Shown one piece after another: positions 50,880 to 59,934 of a stretch of 64,000 nt of DNA. Both the position numbers and the translations under genes were made by a program. Numbering within the stretch: the stretch's first letter is position 1; every line of letters begins with the position of its first letter. The stretch is from JADLBR01 sp020847615. GTDB lineage: Bacteria > Verrucomicrobiota > Verrucomicrobiia > JADLBR01. The notes beneath the pieces are model-generated. The model saw only the letters and a list, made by a program, of their open reading frames with translations, did no database searches and was not told the origin of the DNA. The stretch spans positions 1-64,000 of the forward strand of contig JAPKHT010000007.1 in assembly GCA_026646655.1 (NCBI GenBank), read 5' to 3'.

Positions 50880-50963
50880 GGAAAATGTAGCCGAAGCCGT
50901 GAGGCTTTGGCGCCCAAACGCTCGCGCGTTCGGCTACGGGAAGCGATGCGGCAATTTTCGAGC
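50880..50963 (+). repeat. Double-hairpin dispersed repeat, copy 7
   Basis: GAAAATGTAGCCGAAGCCGT and GAGGCTTTGG (hairpin one variant), CCCAAACGCTCGCGCGTTCG (hairpin two), GCTACGGGAAGCGATGCGGC and AATTTTCGAG. Here GTAGCCG at the left and CGGCTAC at the right are exact complements, so a long stem can enclose both hairpins. It lies between the start of the sulfatase gene and the V-ATPase operon, in the 295-base gap that holds the promoters of both. Confidence 0.88.
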
Positions 50964-51119
50964 TGGCGAATGCGGGGGACGGAGCGCGTGGCGTTGGGAT
51001 ATCCGGAATTGGCTTGATATGGGTTGTTCGTGCGGGGAACCTTCGGCCCCGGGTCATGCCCGGAGGCGGTCGTGATCGATGCGGCCGGGTGGGATGCCGC
51101 GAGCGCGGGAGTTGGGCCG

Positions 51120-51758
51120 ATGGCAGAGGAACTTCAGAGCCTTATCGACAAGATTCACCGGGAGGGGTTGGAACGGGCCGAGCGCGAGGCCGTGGAGATT
51201 CTGACCAAGGCGAGGTCGCGCGCGGACGAGATCGTGCGGGAAGCCGAGGCGCGCGCCAAGGAATTGATGGCGGCGGGCGAGCGAGAGGCGGAGAGGTCCG
51301 TGGCCCGGGGCACGCGCTCGCTGGAGCAGGCCGCGCGCGATGTGATCCTGTCCGTCGGGGGAGCGGTGACCCGGCTCCTCGAGGGGATCGTCGCCGCGCG
51401 GGTGGGCGCCGAGCTTTCCGGGGGGGTGCTGCGGGAGGGGATCGGGCGCATCCTGGGGGCCTATGCGGAGCGGGGGATGGCGGAGGGCCGCGTGGAGGTG
51501 TTGCTCTCGGGGGAGGATCTGGAGCGCCTGCGCGGTGCGCTCATGAGCGAATTCGCCGGCGTGTTCGGGGAGGGATTCGAGGTGGGGGCGGAGGAAGGGT
51601 TGGCCTCGGGCTTCAAGGTCAGGCTCGAGGGCGGGCGGGTGGTGCACGATTTTTCGCCGGGGGCGATCGCGGACGCGATATCGCGGTTTCTGAGGCCGGG
51701 CCTCGCGGAGGTGGCCCAGCGCGCGGCGCGCGACCTTCGCTCCGGTGAGGGAGGCTAG
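51120..51758 (+). CDS. atpE: V-type ATPase subunit E
   Basis: A 212-residue peripheral-stalk subunit. The N-terminal half is a long coiled coil (LIDKIHREGLERAEREAVEI and LTKARSRADEIVREAEARAK), and the C-terminal half a small globular domain ending DAISRFLRPGLAEVAQ. ATG 51120 was chosen as the beginning of the coiled coil; the open frame upstream has no support. It is the first gene of the operon, directly followed by the next with no gap. Confidence 0.88.
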   Translation: MAEELQSLIDKIHREGLERAEREAVEILTKARSRADEIVREAEARAKELMAAGEREAERSVARGTRSLEQAARDVILSVGGAVTRLLEGIVAARVGAELSGGVLREGIGRILGAYAERGMAEGRVEVLLSGEDLERLRGALMSEFAGVFGEGFEVGAEEGLASGFKVRLEGGRVVHDFSPGAIADAISRFLRPGLAEVAQRAARDLRSGEGG

Positions 51759-52325
51759 GTGGCGTACTACTATCTGGTGGCGAGCCTCCCCACGCTGACT
51801 TTGGACGGCGATTTGCCCTGGGCGTTGGATGAGTTTTTGGGCGCTTGCGAGAACGCCCTTGGGCCGGAGGATCTGGAGGGGATGCGGTTGCTGGTGGCGG
51901 GGAGGGAGGCGGAGGCCGCGCATCCGATCATCGGCCGATGGGTGTCTCGCGAGGCGCAGCTGCGCAACGCGGTGGCGCGGTATCGCGCGGCGCGGCTCGG
52001 GGTCGAGGGGGGGCCTTTCCAGCGCGAGCATTCCGGTTTCTCGGTGGAGATCGAGCGGGGGGTTGCGGAAGCGATGGCGCAGCCGGATCCGCTCGGGCGG
52101 GAGCGGGCCCTGGACTCGCTGCGATGGGGCATGGCCGAGGACCTGGCGGCGGGCGACCCGTTCGGATTCGGGGCGGTGGCGAGCCACGGGCTCCGGTTGC
52201 GGCTTGCGGCCCGGTGGCAATCGATGCGTGAGCCCGAGGGCCGGCGCGTCCTTTTCGATCTGGTTGACGGGAGGCTCGAGGCGATGACATCGGGATTGGC
52301 GTGGGGTGCCGGGGGCGCGGGCTGA
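51759..52325 (+). CDS. DUF2764-type protein of the V-ATPase operon
   Basis: A 188-residue protein, mostly helical, with YYYLVASLPTLTLDGDLPWA at the start, a pattern of the DUF2764 family found between subunits E and A in the V-ATPase operons of chlamydiae, spirochaetes and Bacteroidetes. It is thought to stand in for subunit C of the archaeal-type enzymes; this is inference. It starts with a GTG immediately after the atpE stop. No membrane helix. Its TGA stop is about 18 bases before atpA. Confidence 0.75.
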   Translation: MAYYYLVASLPTLTLDGDLPWALDEFLGACENALGPEDLEGMRLLVAGREAEAAHPIIGRWVSREAQLRNAVARYRAARLGVEGGPFQREHSGFSVEIERGVAEAMAQPDPLGRERALDSLRWGMAEDLAAGDPFGFGAVASHGLRLRLAARWQSMREPEGRRVLFDLVDGRLEAMTSGLAWGAGGAG

Positions 52326-52342
52326 GTCCCGCGTGGTGTGCG

Positions 52343-54091
52343 ATGCGCGAATCGGTTGGCAAGATAACCGGCATCAACGGGAACATGGTGAGCGTTGGGT
52401 TCACGGGCCCGGTGATCCAGAATGAGGTGGCCTATCTGGCGATCGGCGATCTGCGCCTGAAGGCCGAAGTGATCCGGGTGCGCGGGGGCGTGGCGGACCT
52501 ACAGGTGTTCGAGGATACGACGGGCCTGACGGTGGGCGGGCACGTGGAATTCACCGGCGAACTGCTTTCGGCGGAGCTGGGCCCGGGCCTGCTGGGGCAG
52601 GTTTTCGACGGGTTGCAGAACCCGCTGCACCCGCTGGCGGAGCGGTGCGGGTTTTTCCTGCGGCGGGGCACCTATCTGGAGGCCGTGCCCCGCGATCGGG
52701 CGTGGGCGTTTACCCCGTCCATCGAACCGGGGCGTCGGGTGAGGGCCGGCGACGTGATCGGCACGGTGCCCGAGGGGATCTTCGCGCATCGCATCATGGT
52801 GCCGTTCTCTCTGCAGGGCAGCTGGGTCGTGGAGGATGTGGCTCCGGCGGGCGAATGGCGCGCGGATCACGTGGTCGCGCGGCTGGGCGACGGTTCGCGG
52901 GGCCACGAGGTGCGGATGATCCAGCGCTGGCCGGTGAAGATCCCGATCGGCGGCTATGCCGAGCGGCTGCGCCCGACCGAGCCGCTGATCACCCGCATGC
53001 GGATACTGGATACCTTTTTTCCCGTGGCGCGGGGCGGGACCTACTGCATCCCGGGCCCATTCGGCGCGGGCAAGACGGTGCTTCAGCAGCTCACGAGCCG
53101 CCACGCGGAGGTGGACGTCGTGATCGTGGCGGCGTGCGGCGAGCGCGCCGGCGAGGTCGTCGAGACCCTGCGCGAGTTCCCGCATCTCGAAGATCCGCGG
53201 ACGGGCAGGACGCTGATGGAGCGGACGATCATCATCTGCAACACCAGCTCCATGCCCGTGGCCGCGCGCGAGGCGTCGGTCTATACGGCCGTGACGCTGG
53301 CCGAGTACTACCGGCAGATGGCGCTCAACGTGCTGCTCCTGGCCGATTCCACCTCGCGATGGGCGCAGGCGCTGCGCGAGATGTCGGGCCGGCTGGAGGA
53401 GATCCCGGGCGAGGAGGCGTTTCCGGCGTATCTGGAGTCGGTGATGGCGGCGTTCTACGAGCGGGGCGGCGTCGTCCGGCTGCGGGATGGCGGCCTTGGT
53501 TCGGTCACGATCGGCGGCGCCGTGAGTCCCGCGGGGGGCAATTTCGAAGAGCCGGTGACGCAGGCGACCCTGAAGGTGGTGGGGGCATTCCACGGCCTGT
53601 CGCGCGAGCGCTCCAACGCGCGCCGCTTTCCGGCGATCGACCCATTGGACAGCTGGAGCAAGTACCCGAGCATCGTGGGCGGCGAGGACCTGGAGCTGGC
53701 GCGGCGCATCCTGCGCGAGGGGAACGACGTGAACCAGATGATGAAGGTCGTCGGCGAGGAGGGAACGGCGCTGGCGGATTTCGTCGTGTACCTGAAGGGG
53801 GAGTATCTGGACGCGGTCTACCTGCAGCAGGACGCGTACGACCCGGTGGACGGCGCCTCGTCGTCCGAGCGGCAGCGGCACGTGTTTGGCCTGATCGCTC
53901 GGGTGCTGCGGATGCCGATGGGATTCGAGGACAAGGATGCGGCGCGGCGCTTTTTTCAGGAGCTGGGCCAGGTGACGCGCGACTGGAACCGCGCGGCGAT
54001 GGGCGCGGATGAGTTTGTCCGGATCGAGGGCCGGATAGGCGCGATGCTGGCGGAGGTTGCGGAACATGCGCAGGATCTATCGGCGGGTTGA
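52343..54091 (+). CDS. atpA: V-type ATPase subunit A (catalytic)
   Basis: A 582-residue ATP-hydrolysing subunit. It contains the N-terminal barrel SVGKITGINGNMVSVGFTGP, the A-type insert, PGPFGAGKTVLQQ (Walker A, about residue 238), VDVVIVAACGERAGEVVETL, LNVLLLADSTSRWAQALREM (Walker B region) and EIPGEEAFPAYLESVMAAFY. It is a rotary catalytic subunit with no signs of loss. ATG 52343 was chosen; the earlier ATG at 52301 lies inside the preceding gene and would give an unnatural N-terminus. The last 26 bases overlap atpB. Confidence 0.96.
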   Translation: MRESVGKITGINGNMVSVGFTGPVIQNEVAYLAIGDLRLKAEVIRVRGGVADLQVFEDTTGLTVGGHVEFTGELLSAELGPGLLGQVFDGLQNPLHPLAERCGFFLRRGTYLEAVPRDRAWAFTPSIEPGRRVRAGDVIGTVPEGIFAHRIMVPFSLQGSWVVEDVAPAGEWRADHVVARLGDGSRGHEVRMIQRWPVKIPIGGYAERLRPTEPLITRMRILDTFFPVARGGTYCIPGPFGAGKTVLQQLTSRHAEVDVVIVAACGERAGEVVETLREFPHLEDPRTGRTLMERTIIICNTSSMPVAAREASVYTAVTLAEYYRQMALNVLLLADSTSRWAQALREMSGRLEEIPGEEAFPAYLESVMAAFYERGGVVRLRDGGLGSVTIGGAVSPAGGNFEEPVTQATLKVVGAFHGLSRERSNARRFPAIDPLDSWSKYPSIVGGEDLELARRILREGNDVNQMMKVVGEEGTALADFVVYLKGEYLDAVYLQQDAYDPVDGASSSERQRHVFGLIARVLRMPMGFEDKDAARRFFQELGQVTRDWNRAAMGADEFVRIEGRIGAMLAEVAEHAQDLSAG

Positions 54092-55391
54092 GAGGATCGC
54101 GGGCAACGTGATCGCGGTCCGGGCGAGCGGCGTGGGCTACCGCGAGCTGGCCGAGGTCGTGTCCGCGCGCGGGCGCTCCCTGGCGCAGGTCATCCGCCAG
54201 GAGGGCGATGTCGTCTCCCTCCAGGTCTTTGCGGGATCGCGGGGGATCTCGACCGAGGCGCAGGTGCGGTTCCTGGGGCACCCGATGCGAACGGCGTATT
54301 CCGGGTCGCTGCTGGGCAGGGTTTTCACCGGCAGCGGGGAACCGCGCGACGGGCGCCCCGCAATCGACGAGAACCCGACCGAGATCGGCGGGCCGTCGGT
54401 CAACCCCTCCAGGCGGGTCATCCCGCGGCGGATGATCCGCACGGGGATCCCGATGATCGACGTGTTCAACACGCTGGTCGAGTCGCAGAAACTGCCGATT
54501 TTCTCCGTCGCGGGCGAGCCCTACAATCCGCTGCTGGCCCGGATCGCGCTCCAGGCGGAAGTGGATGTGATCGTCCTGGGTGGCATGGGGCTGAAGCACG
54601 ACGACTATCTTTTCTTTCGGGACACCCTGGACGAGGCCGGGGCCCTGGCCCGATCCATCCTCTTCGTGCACACGGCGGCGGACCCGGTGGTCGAGTGCCT
54701 GATGGTGCCGGACATCAGCCTGGCGGTGGCCGAGCGGTTCGCGCTGGATGGGCGGCGGGTGCTCGTGCTGCTGACCGACATGACGAATTTCTCCGACGCG
54801 CTCAAGGAGGTGGCGATCACGATGGAGCAGATCCCCTCCAACCGCGGTTACCCGGGCGACCTGTACAGCCAGCTCGCGGCGAGGTACGAGAAGGCCGTGG
54901 ATTTCGAGGGGGCCGGTTCGATCACGATCCTGGCGGTGACGACGATGCCCGGCGACGACGTGACCCACCCGGTGCCGGACAACACGGGATACATCACCGA
55001 GGGCCAGTTCTATCTTCGCGGCGGGCGGATCGAGCCGTTCGGCTCGCTGAGCCGTCTGAAGCAGCTCGTCAATGGCGAGACGCGGGGGGATCACCGCACG
55101 ATCATGAATTCAATGATCCAGATCTACGCGTCGTTCCGCGAGACGCAGGAGAAGATGGCGATGGGATTCCGGATGAGCGACTGGGACCGGAAGCTGCTCC
55201 GCTACGGGGGGAGATTCGAGTCGGAGATGATGGGCCTGGACGTGAACATCCCGCTCGAGGGGGCGCTGGACCGGGGGTGGGCGATCCTGGCGGATTGCTT
55301 CGAGCCCGCGGAGACGGGCATCCCAAGCCGGCTGATCGAGCGATTTTGGCCGCGGGGCGGGCGCGCGGGCCCGGGGCCCGCGGGGGGATAG
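54066..55391 (+). CDS. atpB: V-type ATPase subunit B (regulatory)
   Basis: A 441-residue non-catalytic nucleotide-binding subunit. Family stretches: GRVFTGSGEPRDGRPAIDEN, MIRTGIPMIDVFNTLVESQK, LPIFSVAGEPYNPLLARIAL (degenerate P-loop, as normal for B), RVLVLLTDMTNFSDALKEVA and IPSNRGYPGDLYSQLAARYE. ATG 54066 gives MRRIYRRVERIAGN; a TTG at 54057 is also possible. It overlaps the end of atpA by 26 bases, so translation is coupled. Confidence 0.96.
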   Translation: MRRIYRRVERIAGNVIAVRASGVGYRELAEVVSARGRSLAQVIRQEGDVVSLQVFAGSRGISTEAQVRFLGHPMRTAYSGSLLGRVFTGSGEPRDGRPAIDENPTEIGGPSVNPSRRVIPRRMIRTGIPMIDVFNTLVESQKLPIFSVAGEPYNPLLARIALQAEVDVIVLGGMGLKHDDYLFFRDTLDEAGALARSILFVHTAADPVVECLMVPDISLAVAERFALDGRRVLVLLTDMTNFSDALKEVAITMEQIPSNRGYPGDLYSQLAARYEKAVDFEGAGSITILAVTTMPGDDVTHPVPDNTGYITEGQFYLRGGRIEPFGSLSRLKQLVNGETRGDHRTIMNSMIQIYASFRETQEKMAMGFRMSDWDRKLLRYGGRFESEMMGLDVNIPLEGALDRGWAILADCFEPAETGIPSRLIERFWPRGGRAGPGPAGG

Positions 55392-55394
55392 CCG

Positions 55395-55991
55395 ATGGCG
55401 CGGGTCAGGCACACCAAGAACGAGCTCAAGGCGCAGCGGGAGGCCCTGCGCAGGTTCCAGCGTTTTCTGCCGACGCTCGAGCTGAAGAAGCAGCAGCTGC
55501 AGATGGAGCTGCGCCGCATCCAGTCGACGATCGACGGGCGCGAGGCGCGTCTGGACGAGGCGACCGGGAGGGTCGGCACATGGGTGAGGCTGTTTGGCGA
55601 GGACGTGGGCATGGGAGAGCGCCTCTCGGCGAAAGGGATCCGCATGGGGGAGTCGAATGTCGCCGGGGTGACGGTGCCTGTTTTTCTGGGCCTGGACATC
55701 GCGCGGGCGCCTTGCGATCTGCGGGAGACGCCGCCCTGGGTGGATGACGGGCTGGAGGCGATCGAGGGCCTCCTGGCCCTGCGCGCGGAACTGTGGGTGC
55801 TCCGGGAGGCGCGCTCGCGGCTGGAGGAGGAGTTGCGGACGACGAGCCAGCGGGTGAACCTGTTCGAGAAGGTCAAGATTCCCGAGGCGAGGGAGAACAT
55901 CCGGGTGATCCGCATCTTCCTGGGTGACGAGCAGACCGCGGCGGTGGCCCGCGCGAAACTGGCGAAGGGGAGGCTTCTGGCGCCCGCATGA
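55395..55991 (+). CDS. atpD: V-type ATPase subunit D (central stalk)
   Basis: A 198-residue rotor shaft subunit, two long antiparallel helices: HTKNELKAQREALRRFQRFL and PTLELKKQQLQMELRRIQST at the N-terminus and RVNLFEKVKIPEARENIRVI at the C-terminus, the last matching the family motif RRVNALE-I-P closely. The middle is a short globular region. It starts 3 bases after atpB and overlaps atpI by 4. Confidence 0.93.
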   Translation: MARVRHTKNELKAQREALRRFQRFLPTLELKKQQLQMELRRIQSTIDGREARLDEATGRVGTWVRLFGEDVGMGERLSAKGIRMGESNVAGVTVPVFLGLDIARAPCDLRETPPWVDDGLEAIEGLLALRAELWVLREARSRLEEELRTTSQRVNLFEKVKIPEARENIRVIRIFLGDEQTAAVARAKLAKGRLLAPA

Positions 55992-57760
55992 TCGTGCGCA
56001 TGAAGCGGGTCGATCTGCTCTGCATGGAGCAGGAGAGCGATGCGGCCCTCCGCCGCCTTCGGGATTTCGGCGTGGTGCACGTCTGTCCCGGCGCGGCGAC
56101 CGCGGACGAGCATTTCGATAGGGCCCGGGGCGAGCTCGGTGAGATGGAGAAGGTGATCGGCGCGATCCCGGCGCGGCAGGGCGCGGGACCATCGGGCCTG
56201 GGGGCGGAGGAACTCGTGAAGCGCGGGAGCGCCCTGTTGTCCGAGCGCCGGCAACTGGAACAGGAGAGGGCGAGGCTCGAGGGGCTGGAGGCGGCGCTGG
56301 CGCCCTTCGGGCAGTTCTCCTCGGAGGACGCGCGGGAATTGGAGGAGAGCGGAATCCCGGTGAGGCTCTATCGCGCCGGCCGCGGGGTGAAGGTCAAGGC
56401 GCCCGCGGGATCGGTCTTGTGCTGGCTCGGTGAGGACAGGTTGGCGCGGTGCTTCGCCGTGGTCGGGCGGCACGAGCCGGCGGCCGGGTGGATGGGCGTG
56501 CCGTTGCCGGACCGCTCCCTGGAGGCGTTGCGCGCCGAATTGCGCGCGGTCGTGGATAGGCTGGGAGAGATCGGGGCCGAGCTGGGGGCGATGGCGGGTG
56601 ATCGGCCGGCGCTGGAGCGCGGGCTGCTCGGGGTCCGCGAGGAGGTGGAGTTGCTCCGGGTGCGGCTGGGGATGGGGGGCGCGGGTCCCATGGCCCATCT
56701 TCGCGGGTACTGTCCCGAGGACGAGGTGGGGCGGCTCCGGCGGGTGGCCCGGGAGCATGGCTGGGGCCTGGCGATCAACGAGCCCGGGCCGGACGAGCCG
56801 GTGCCGACCCTGATCCGGAATCCGGCGTGGATCCGACCCTTCGAGGGCGTGATGGGCGCGATCGGGCTCGTGCCCGGGTATCGCGAAGCGGACATGACCC
56901 CGGCGCTGCTGGTGTTCTTCAGCATCTTTTTCGCGATGATCGTGGGTGACGCCGGTTACGGGTTGCTGTACGTGGCGCTGACCCTGGGCCTGCGCCGGGC
57001 ATTCCCGCGCGCGCCGGCGGGGCCATTCCGTCTGATGTGGGTGCTGGGCGTGTGCACGATCATCTGGGGCATCATGGGCGGAAACTACTTTGGCCTGCGG
57101 GCGCCCTGGCACGTCGGCTGGCTGGATTCGGAGGAACACCTCGTGTTCCTGTGCTTTCTGATTGGGGCGGTGCATCTGACCCTGGCGCACCTCTGGGGCG
57201 CGATACGGCTTTTCCCCTCGCCGCAGGCGCTGGCGCAGGTCGGCTGGATCATCTCGACGTGGACGATGTACTTCGCGGCGATGACCTTCATATTGGGCGA
57301 TCCGTTCCCGCGGTGGATGCTGTGGCCGTTCTGGGTGGGGCTCGCGCTGATCCTGCTGTTCATGACGCCGCTGAGGCAGCTCCGCGCGGAGTGGCACAAT
57401 CACCTCGTTTTTCCCCTGGCGGTCGTGAGCAATTTTGGCGACGTGGTGTCCTACGTGAGGCTCTTTGCGGTCGGGTTGGCGGGGTACGAGGTGGCGTCTA
57501 ATTTCAATCGGACGGCCTGGGCGCTGGGCCAGACCGGGCTGTTCGGGGGGATCGAGGCCGCGGTGCTCCTGTTCCTGGCGCACGGGATGAACATCGCGCT
57601 CTCGGCGCTGGGGGTCGTCGTCCACGGCGTGCGGCTCAACGCGCTGGAGTTCTCCAGCCACCTCGGTGTTCAGTGGTCGGGGGTCCGGTACACCCCCTTC
57701 GCGCGATGGGTGGCGGCGCGGGGCTCCCATTTGGATATTGCCGCGGGGGGCGGGGGATGA
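55988..57760 (+). CDS. atpI: V-type ATPase subunit I (membrane, a-type)
   Basis: A 590-residue subunit with a cytosolic N-terminal half of coiled-coil hairpin type (residues 1-300) and a C-terminal half with about 7-8 membrane helices. Signature: MIVGDAGYGLLYVALTLGLR, LGVCTIIWGIMGGNYFGL, and FGDVVSYVRLFAVGLAGYEV, whose Arg is the essential half-channel arginine of the family. The C-terminus has VVVHGVRLNALEFSSHLGVQ. It is one of the smaller subunit I proteins, as in chlamydiae. Confidence 0.94.
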   Translation: MIVRMKRVDLLCMEQESDAALRRLRDFGVVHVCPGAATADEHFDRARGELGEMEKVIGAIPARQGAGPSGLGAEELVKRGSALLSERRQLEQERARLEGLEAALAPFGQFSSEDARELEESGIPVRLYRAGRGVKVKAPAGSVLCWLGEDRLARCFAVVGRHEPAAGWMGVPLPDRSLEALRAELRAVVDRLGEIGAELGAMAGDRPALERGLLGVREEVELLRVRLGMGGAGPMAHLRGYCPEDEVGRLRRVAREHGWGLAINEPGPDEPVPTLIRNPAWIRPFEGVMGAIGLVPGYREADMTPALLVFFSIFFAMIVGDAGYGLLYVALTLGLRRAFPRAPAGPFRLMWVLGVCTIIWGIMGGNYFGLRAPWHVGWLDSEEHLVFLCFLIGAVHLTLAHLWGAIRLFPSPQALAQVGWIISTWTMYFAAMTFILGDPFPRWMLWPFWVGLALILLFMTPLRQLRAEWHNHLVFPLAVVSNFGDVVSYVRLFAVGLAGYEVASNFNRTAWALGQTGLFGGIEAAVLLFLAHGMNIALSALGVVVHGVRLNALEFSSHLGVQWSGVRYTPFARWVAARGSHLDIAAGGGG

Positions 57761-57797
57761 TTTCCTCTGCCGGAACAAGAACCATGGGAGTGTGGGC

Positions 57798-58268
57798 ATG
57801 GACGCGACGATGATGGTTTCTCTGTGCAAGATGGGCGGGGCCGCGGCGTTCGGGCTCTCGGCGACGGGATCGGCGCTCGGTTCCGGGGTGGCGGCGATGG
57901 CGGCGATCGGGGCGTGGAAACGCTGCTACGCCCAGGGAAAGATGGCGCCGTTCATGCTGGTGGCGTTCATGGCCGCGCCTCTGTCCCAGACGTTCTATGG
58001 CATGATCGTGATGAACGGCATCGTGGCGGCGGCGACCGCAGGGGCGCACCATCCGGCGCTGATCGCGGCGGGGCTGTTCGGGGGGCTGGCGATCGGGGTG
58101 TCGGCCTGGTATCAGGGGAAAGCGGGCGCGGCGGCGTCCGACGCGTTCGGCGAGACGGGGCAGGGATTTGGCAACTACATGATAGCGCTCGGCGTCATCG
58201 AGACCGTGGCGATCCTGGTGCTGGTGTTCATCGGCAAGGTCGTCCAAGTCGCGGGTGCCGCGGGCTGA
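57798..58268 (+). CDS. atpK: V-type ATPase subunit K (rotor ring)
   Basis: A 156-residue protein with four helices in two hairpins, the 16-kDa type. In the first hairpin is APLSQTFYGMIV, in the second AWYQGKAGAAA, then NYMIALGVIETVAILVLVFI with the ion-binding Glu135. Gln64, Gln106 and Glu135 line up with Gln65, Gln110 and Glu139 of the Na+-binding ring of Enterococcus hirae, and Ser63 replaces its Thr64. Na+ use is thus possible but unproven. ATG 57798 was chosen as the start after the 3' end of atpI. Confidence 0.93.
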   Translation: MDATMMVSLCKMGGAAAFGLSATGSALGSGVAAMAAIGAWKRCYAQGKMAPFMLVAFMAAPLSQTFYGMIVMNGIVAAATAGAHHPALIAAGLFGGLAIGVSAWYQGKAGAAASDAFGETGQGFGNYMIALGVIETVAILVLVFIGKVVQVAGAAG

Positions 58269-58314
58269 TCTTGGGGCGATTGACAATTGTGGGCCGGGAA
58301 GTTACAAAGGCCCA

Positions 58315-58806
58315 ATGACGTCGTGGAGTCCACGGGTGGCGGTGTGCGCGCTGATGGCGGGGGGGTGGTTCTTGGCCCCCTCGGCGGGGGTTTCCGCGAC
58401 AGCAAATTTCGAGATCGGGAAAGTCACCGAGTACGTCAATGATCCCGAGTACACCCGGTCAGACAACAGCGAGGATCAGAGCCTGAAGTTTGAGAGGAAA
58501 TACCACGAGTACGGGGCGGTGACATCCGAGCAGAGGAAGGCGAAGAGGGGCCACTACTTCTACGTGAAATGGCTGGCCAAGCAGCCCTCGAAGGACATGA
58601 GGGTGCGGTTCGAGTACAGGACGCAGCGGACCAAGGCCAAGGTGTACTCCCTGGAGCTGGATTATCCGGAGGGGAAGGGTTGGAACAGGAGCGTTTTTAG
58701 CGTCGTGGGTGACGCCTATGAGAAGCAGGGCCTGGTGACCTGCTGGCGGGTGCTGCTGATGCAGGCCGGGCAGGTCGTTGCGGAGAAGCGCTCGTTCATC
58801 TGGTGA
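58315..58806 (+). CDS. Small secreted protein upstream of exbB
   Basis: A 163-residue protein with a signal peptide (about residues 8-28, ending GVSA) and a single strand-rich domain: NFEIGKVTEYVNDPEYTRSD, GHYFYVKWLAKQP, RVRFEYRTQRTKAKVYSLEL, FSVVGDAYEKQGLVTCWRVL. The pattern of a short beta-rich domain with a C-terminal WRVLLMQAGQVVAEKRSFIW reminds me of small proteins next to exbB genes in verrucomicrobial genomes. The function is unknown. It lies between the V-ATPase operon and exbB, 40 bases before the latter. Confidence 0.6.
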   Translation: MTSWSPRVAVCALMAGGWFLAPSAGVSATANFEIGKVTEYVNDPEYTRSDNSEDQSLKFERKYHEYGAVTSEQRKAKRGHYFYVKWLAKQPSKDMRVRFEYRTQRTKAKVYSLELDYPEGKGWNRSVFSVVGDAYEKQGLVTCWRVLLMQAGQVVAEKRSFIW

Positions 58807-58846
58807 TTCAACGGCCGGGTCGCGGCCCGGCGCTCAGAGATACGCG

Positions 58847-59533
58847 ATGTTCAGCCTGATGCAGCGCGGCGGCCCGCTGATGTGGCCGATCCTGATCGGC
58901 AGCGTGCTGGCGCTGGCGGTTTTCTTCGAGCGCCTGATCCAGTATCGCAGGCAGACCCTCAACGTGGGCGAGTTCCTCAAGGGCGTTTGCCATCTCGTGA
59001 GGAGGAGGCGTTTTCCCGAGGCGCTGGAGCGCTGCGAGGAGGCGCACGGTCCGGTGGTCCAGGTGGCGCACGCCGCGATACGGCACCACCGGCTGCCCCG
59101 GGCAGAGTTGAAGGAACTTGTGCAGGAGGTCGCGCAGTTGCAGGTGCCGCGCCTCGAGCAGCACCTGGGCGTTCTGGCGACGATCGGGCAGGTCGCGCCG
59201 CTGCTGGGGCTCCTGGGGACGGTGACCGGCATGATACAGGCCTTTGCCCAGGTGCAGGCCAAGGCGGGGACGACGACGGTGGCGGATCTGGCCGGCGGGA
59301 TCTGGGAGTCGCTGATCACGACGGCCGCCGGCCTGGCGGTCGGGATCCCCGCGTACATCGCGTACAACTATCTCGTCACGCGCATGCAGGGGCTGCTGCG
59401 CGACATGGAACGGACCGGGATCGAGATCGTGCAGGCGCTGGGCGAGCACGCCCAGATCATCGATTTCGAGGAGGCGTCCGGCGGTTCCCCGCGGCCCGCG
59501 GAAGGCAACGCGAAGTCGGGCGGCCGACCGTGA
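58847..59533 (+). CDS. exbB: ExbB/TolQ/MotA-type proton channel protein
   Basis: A 228-residue membrane protein with three helices. The first is GGPLMWPILIGSVLALAVFF; the second and third lie in VLATIGQVAPLLGLLGTVTG and LITTAAGLAVGIPAYIAYNY, with the family Gly/Thr pattern. It energises TonB using the proton gradient. ATG 58847 comes after a short intergenic gap. It ends in a short soluble tail (EEASGGSPRPAEGNAKSGGR). The GTG of exbD overlaps its stop codon. Confidence 0.92.
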   Translation: MFSLMQRGGPLMWPILIGSVLALAVFFERLIQYRRQTLNVGEFLKGVCHLVRRRRFPEALERCEEAHGPVVQVAHAAIRHHRLPRAELKELVQEVAQLQVPRLEQHLGVLATIGQVAPLLGLLGTVTGMIQAFAQVQAKAGTTTVADLAGGIWESLITTAAGLAVGIPAYIAYNYLVTRMQGLLRDMERTGIEIVQALGEHAQIIDFEEASGGSPRPAEGNAKSGGRP

Positions 59534-59934
59534 GACTCCAATCCTCAGCGCGGTTGCTGGACGGCCCGCTGAGCGTGGCGCCGCTGATCGACGTGGTGCT
59601 GCTGCTGCTCATCTTTTTTCTGCTGGGGTCGACATTCGTGATGCAGCCCGGGGTGCAGATCGACCTGCCCGATGGCCTGACGGGGCTGGGCAGCCCGCAC
59701 GGCAGGCGGGTGCTCACGATCACCTCGGCGGGGGAAATCTATTTTGACGAGCAACTGACGGAGCTGGCGGCGCTGCCGGCGAGCCTAGAGTCATTCGCGC
59801 GCAAAGGGGTGGACCAGACCGTGGTGATCAAGGCGGACGTGCGGGTGCCGCACGGCACGGTGATGGAGGTGCTGCGCCGCGTGCTGGCTTGCGGGCTGGA
59901 TGCGGTGGTGGCCTCGCGGGAGGGTGAAGACTAG
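59530..59934 (+). CDS. exbD: ExbD/TolR-type protein
   Basis: A 134-residue inner-membrane protein with one helix (PLIDVVLLLLIFFLLGSTFV) carrying the conserved essential Asp21 (in APLID), and a periplasmic domain with TITSAGEIYFDEQLTELAAL and VVIKADVRVPHGTVMEVLRR. A GTG at 59530 starts the gene, overlapping exbB's TGA. The TAG stop is part of the CTAG at 59931-59934 that opens the next mobile element, so the end of exbD coincides with an insertion border. Confidence 0.92.
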   Translation: MRLQSSARLLDGPLSVAPLIDVVLLLLIFFLLGSTFVMQPGVQIDLPDGLTGLGSPHGRRVLTITSAGEIYFDEQLTELAALPASLESFARKGVDQTVVIKADVRVPHGTVMEVLRRVLACGLDAVVASREGED

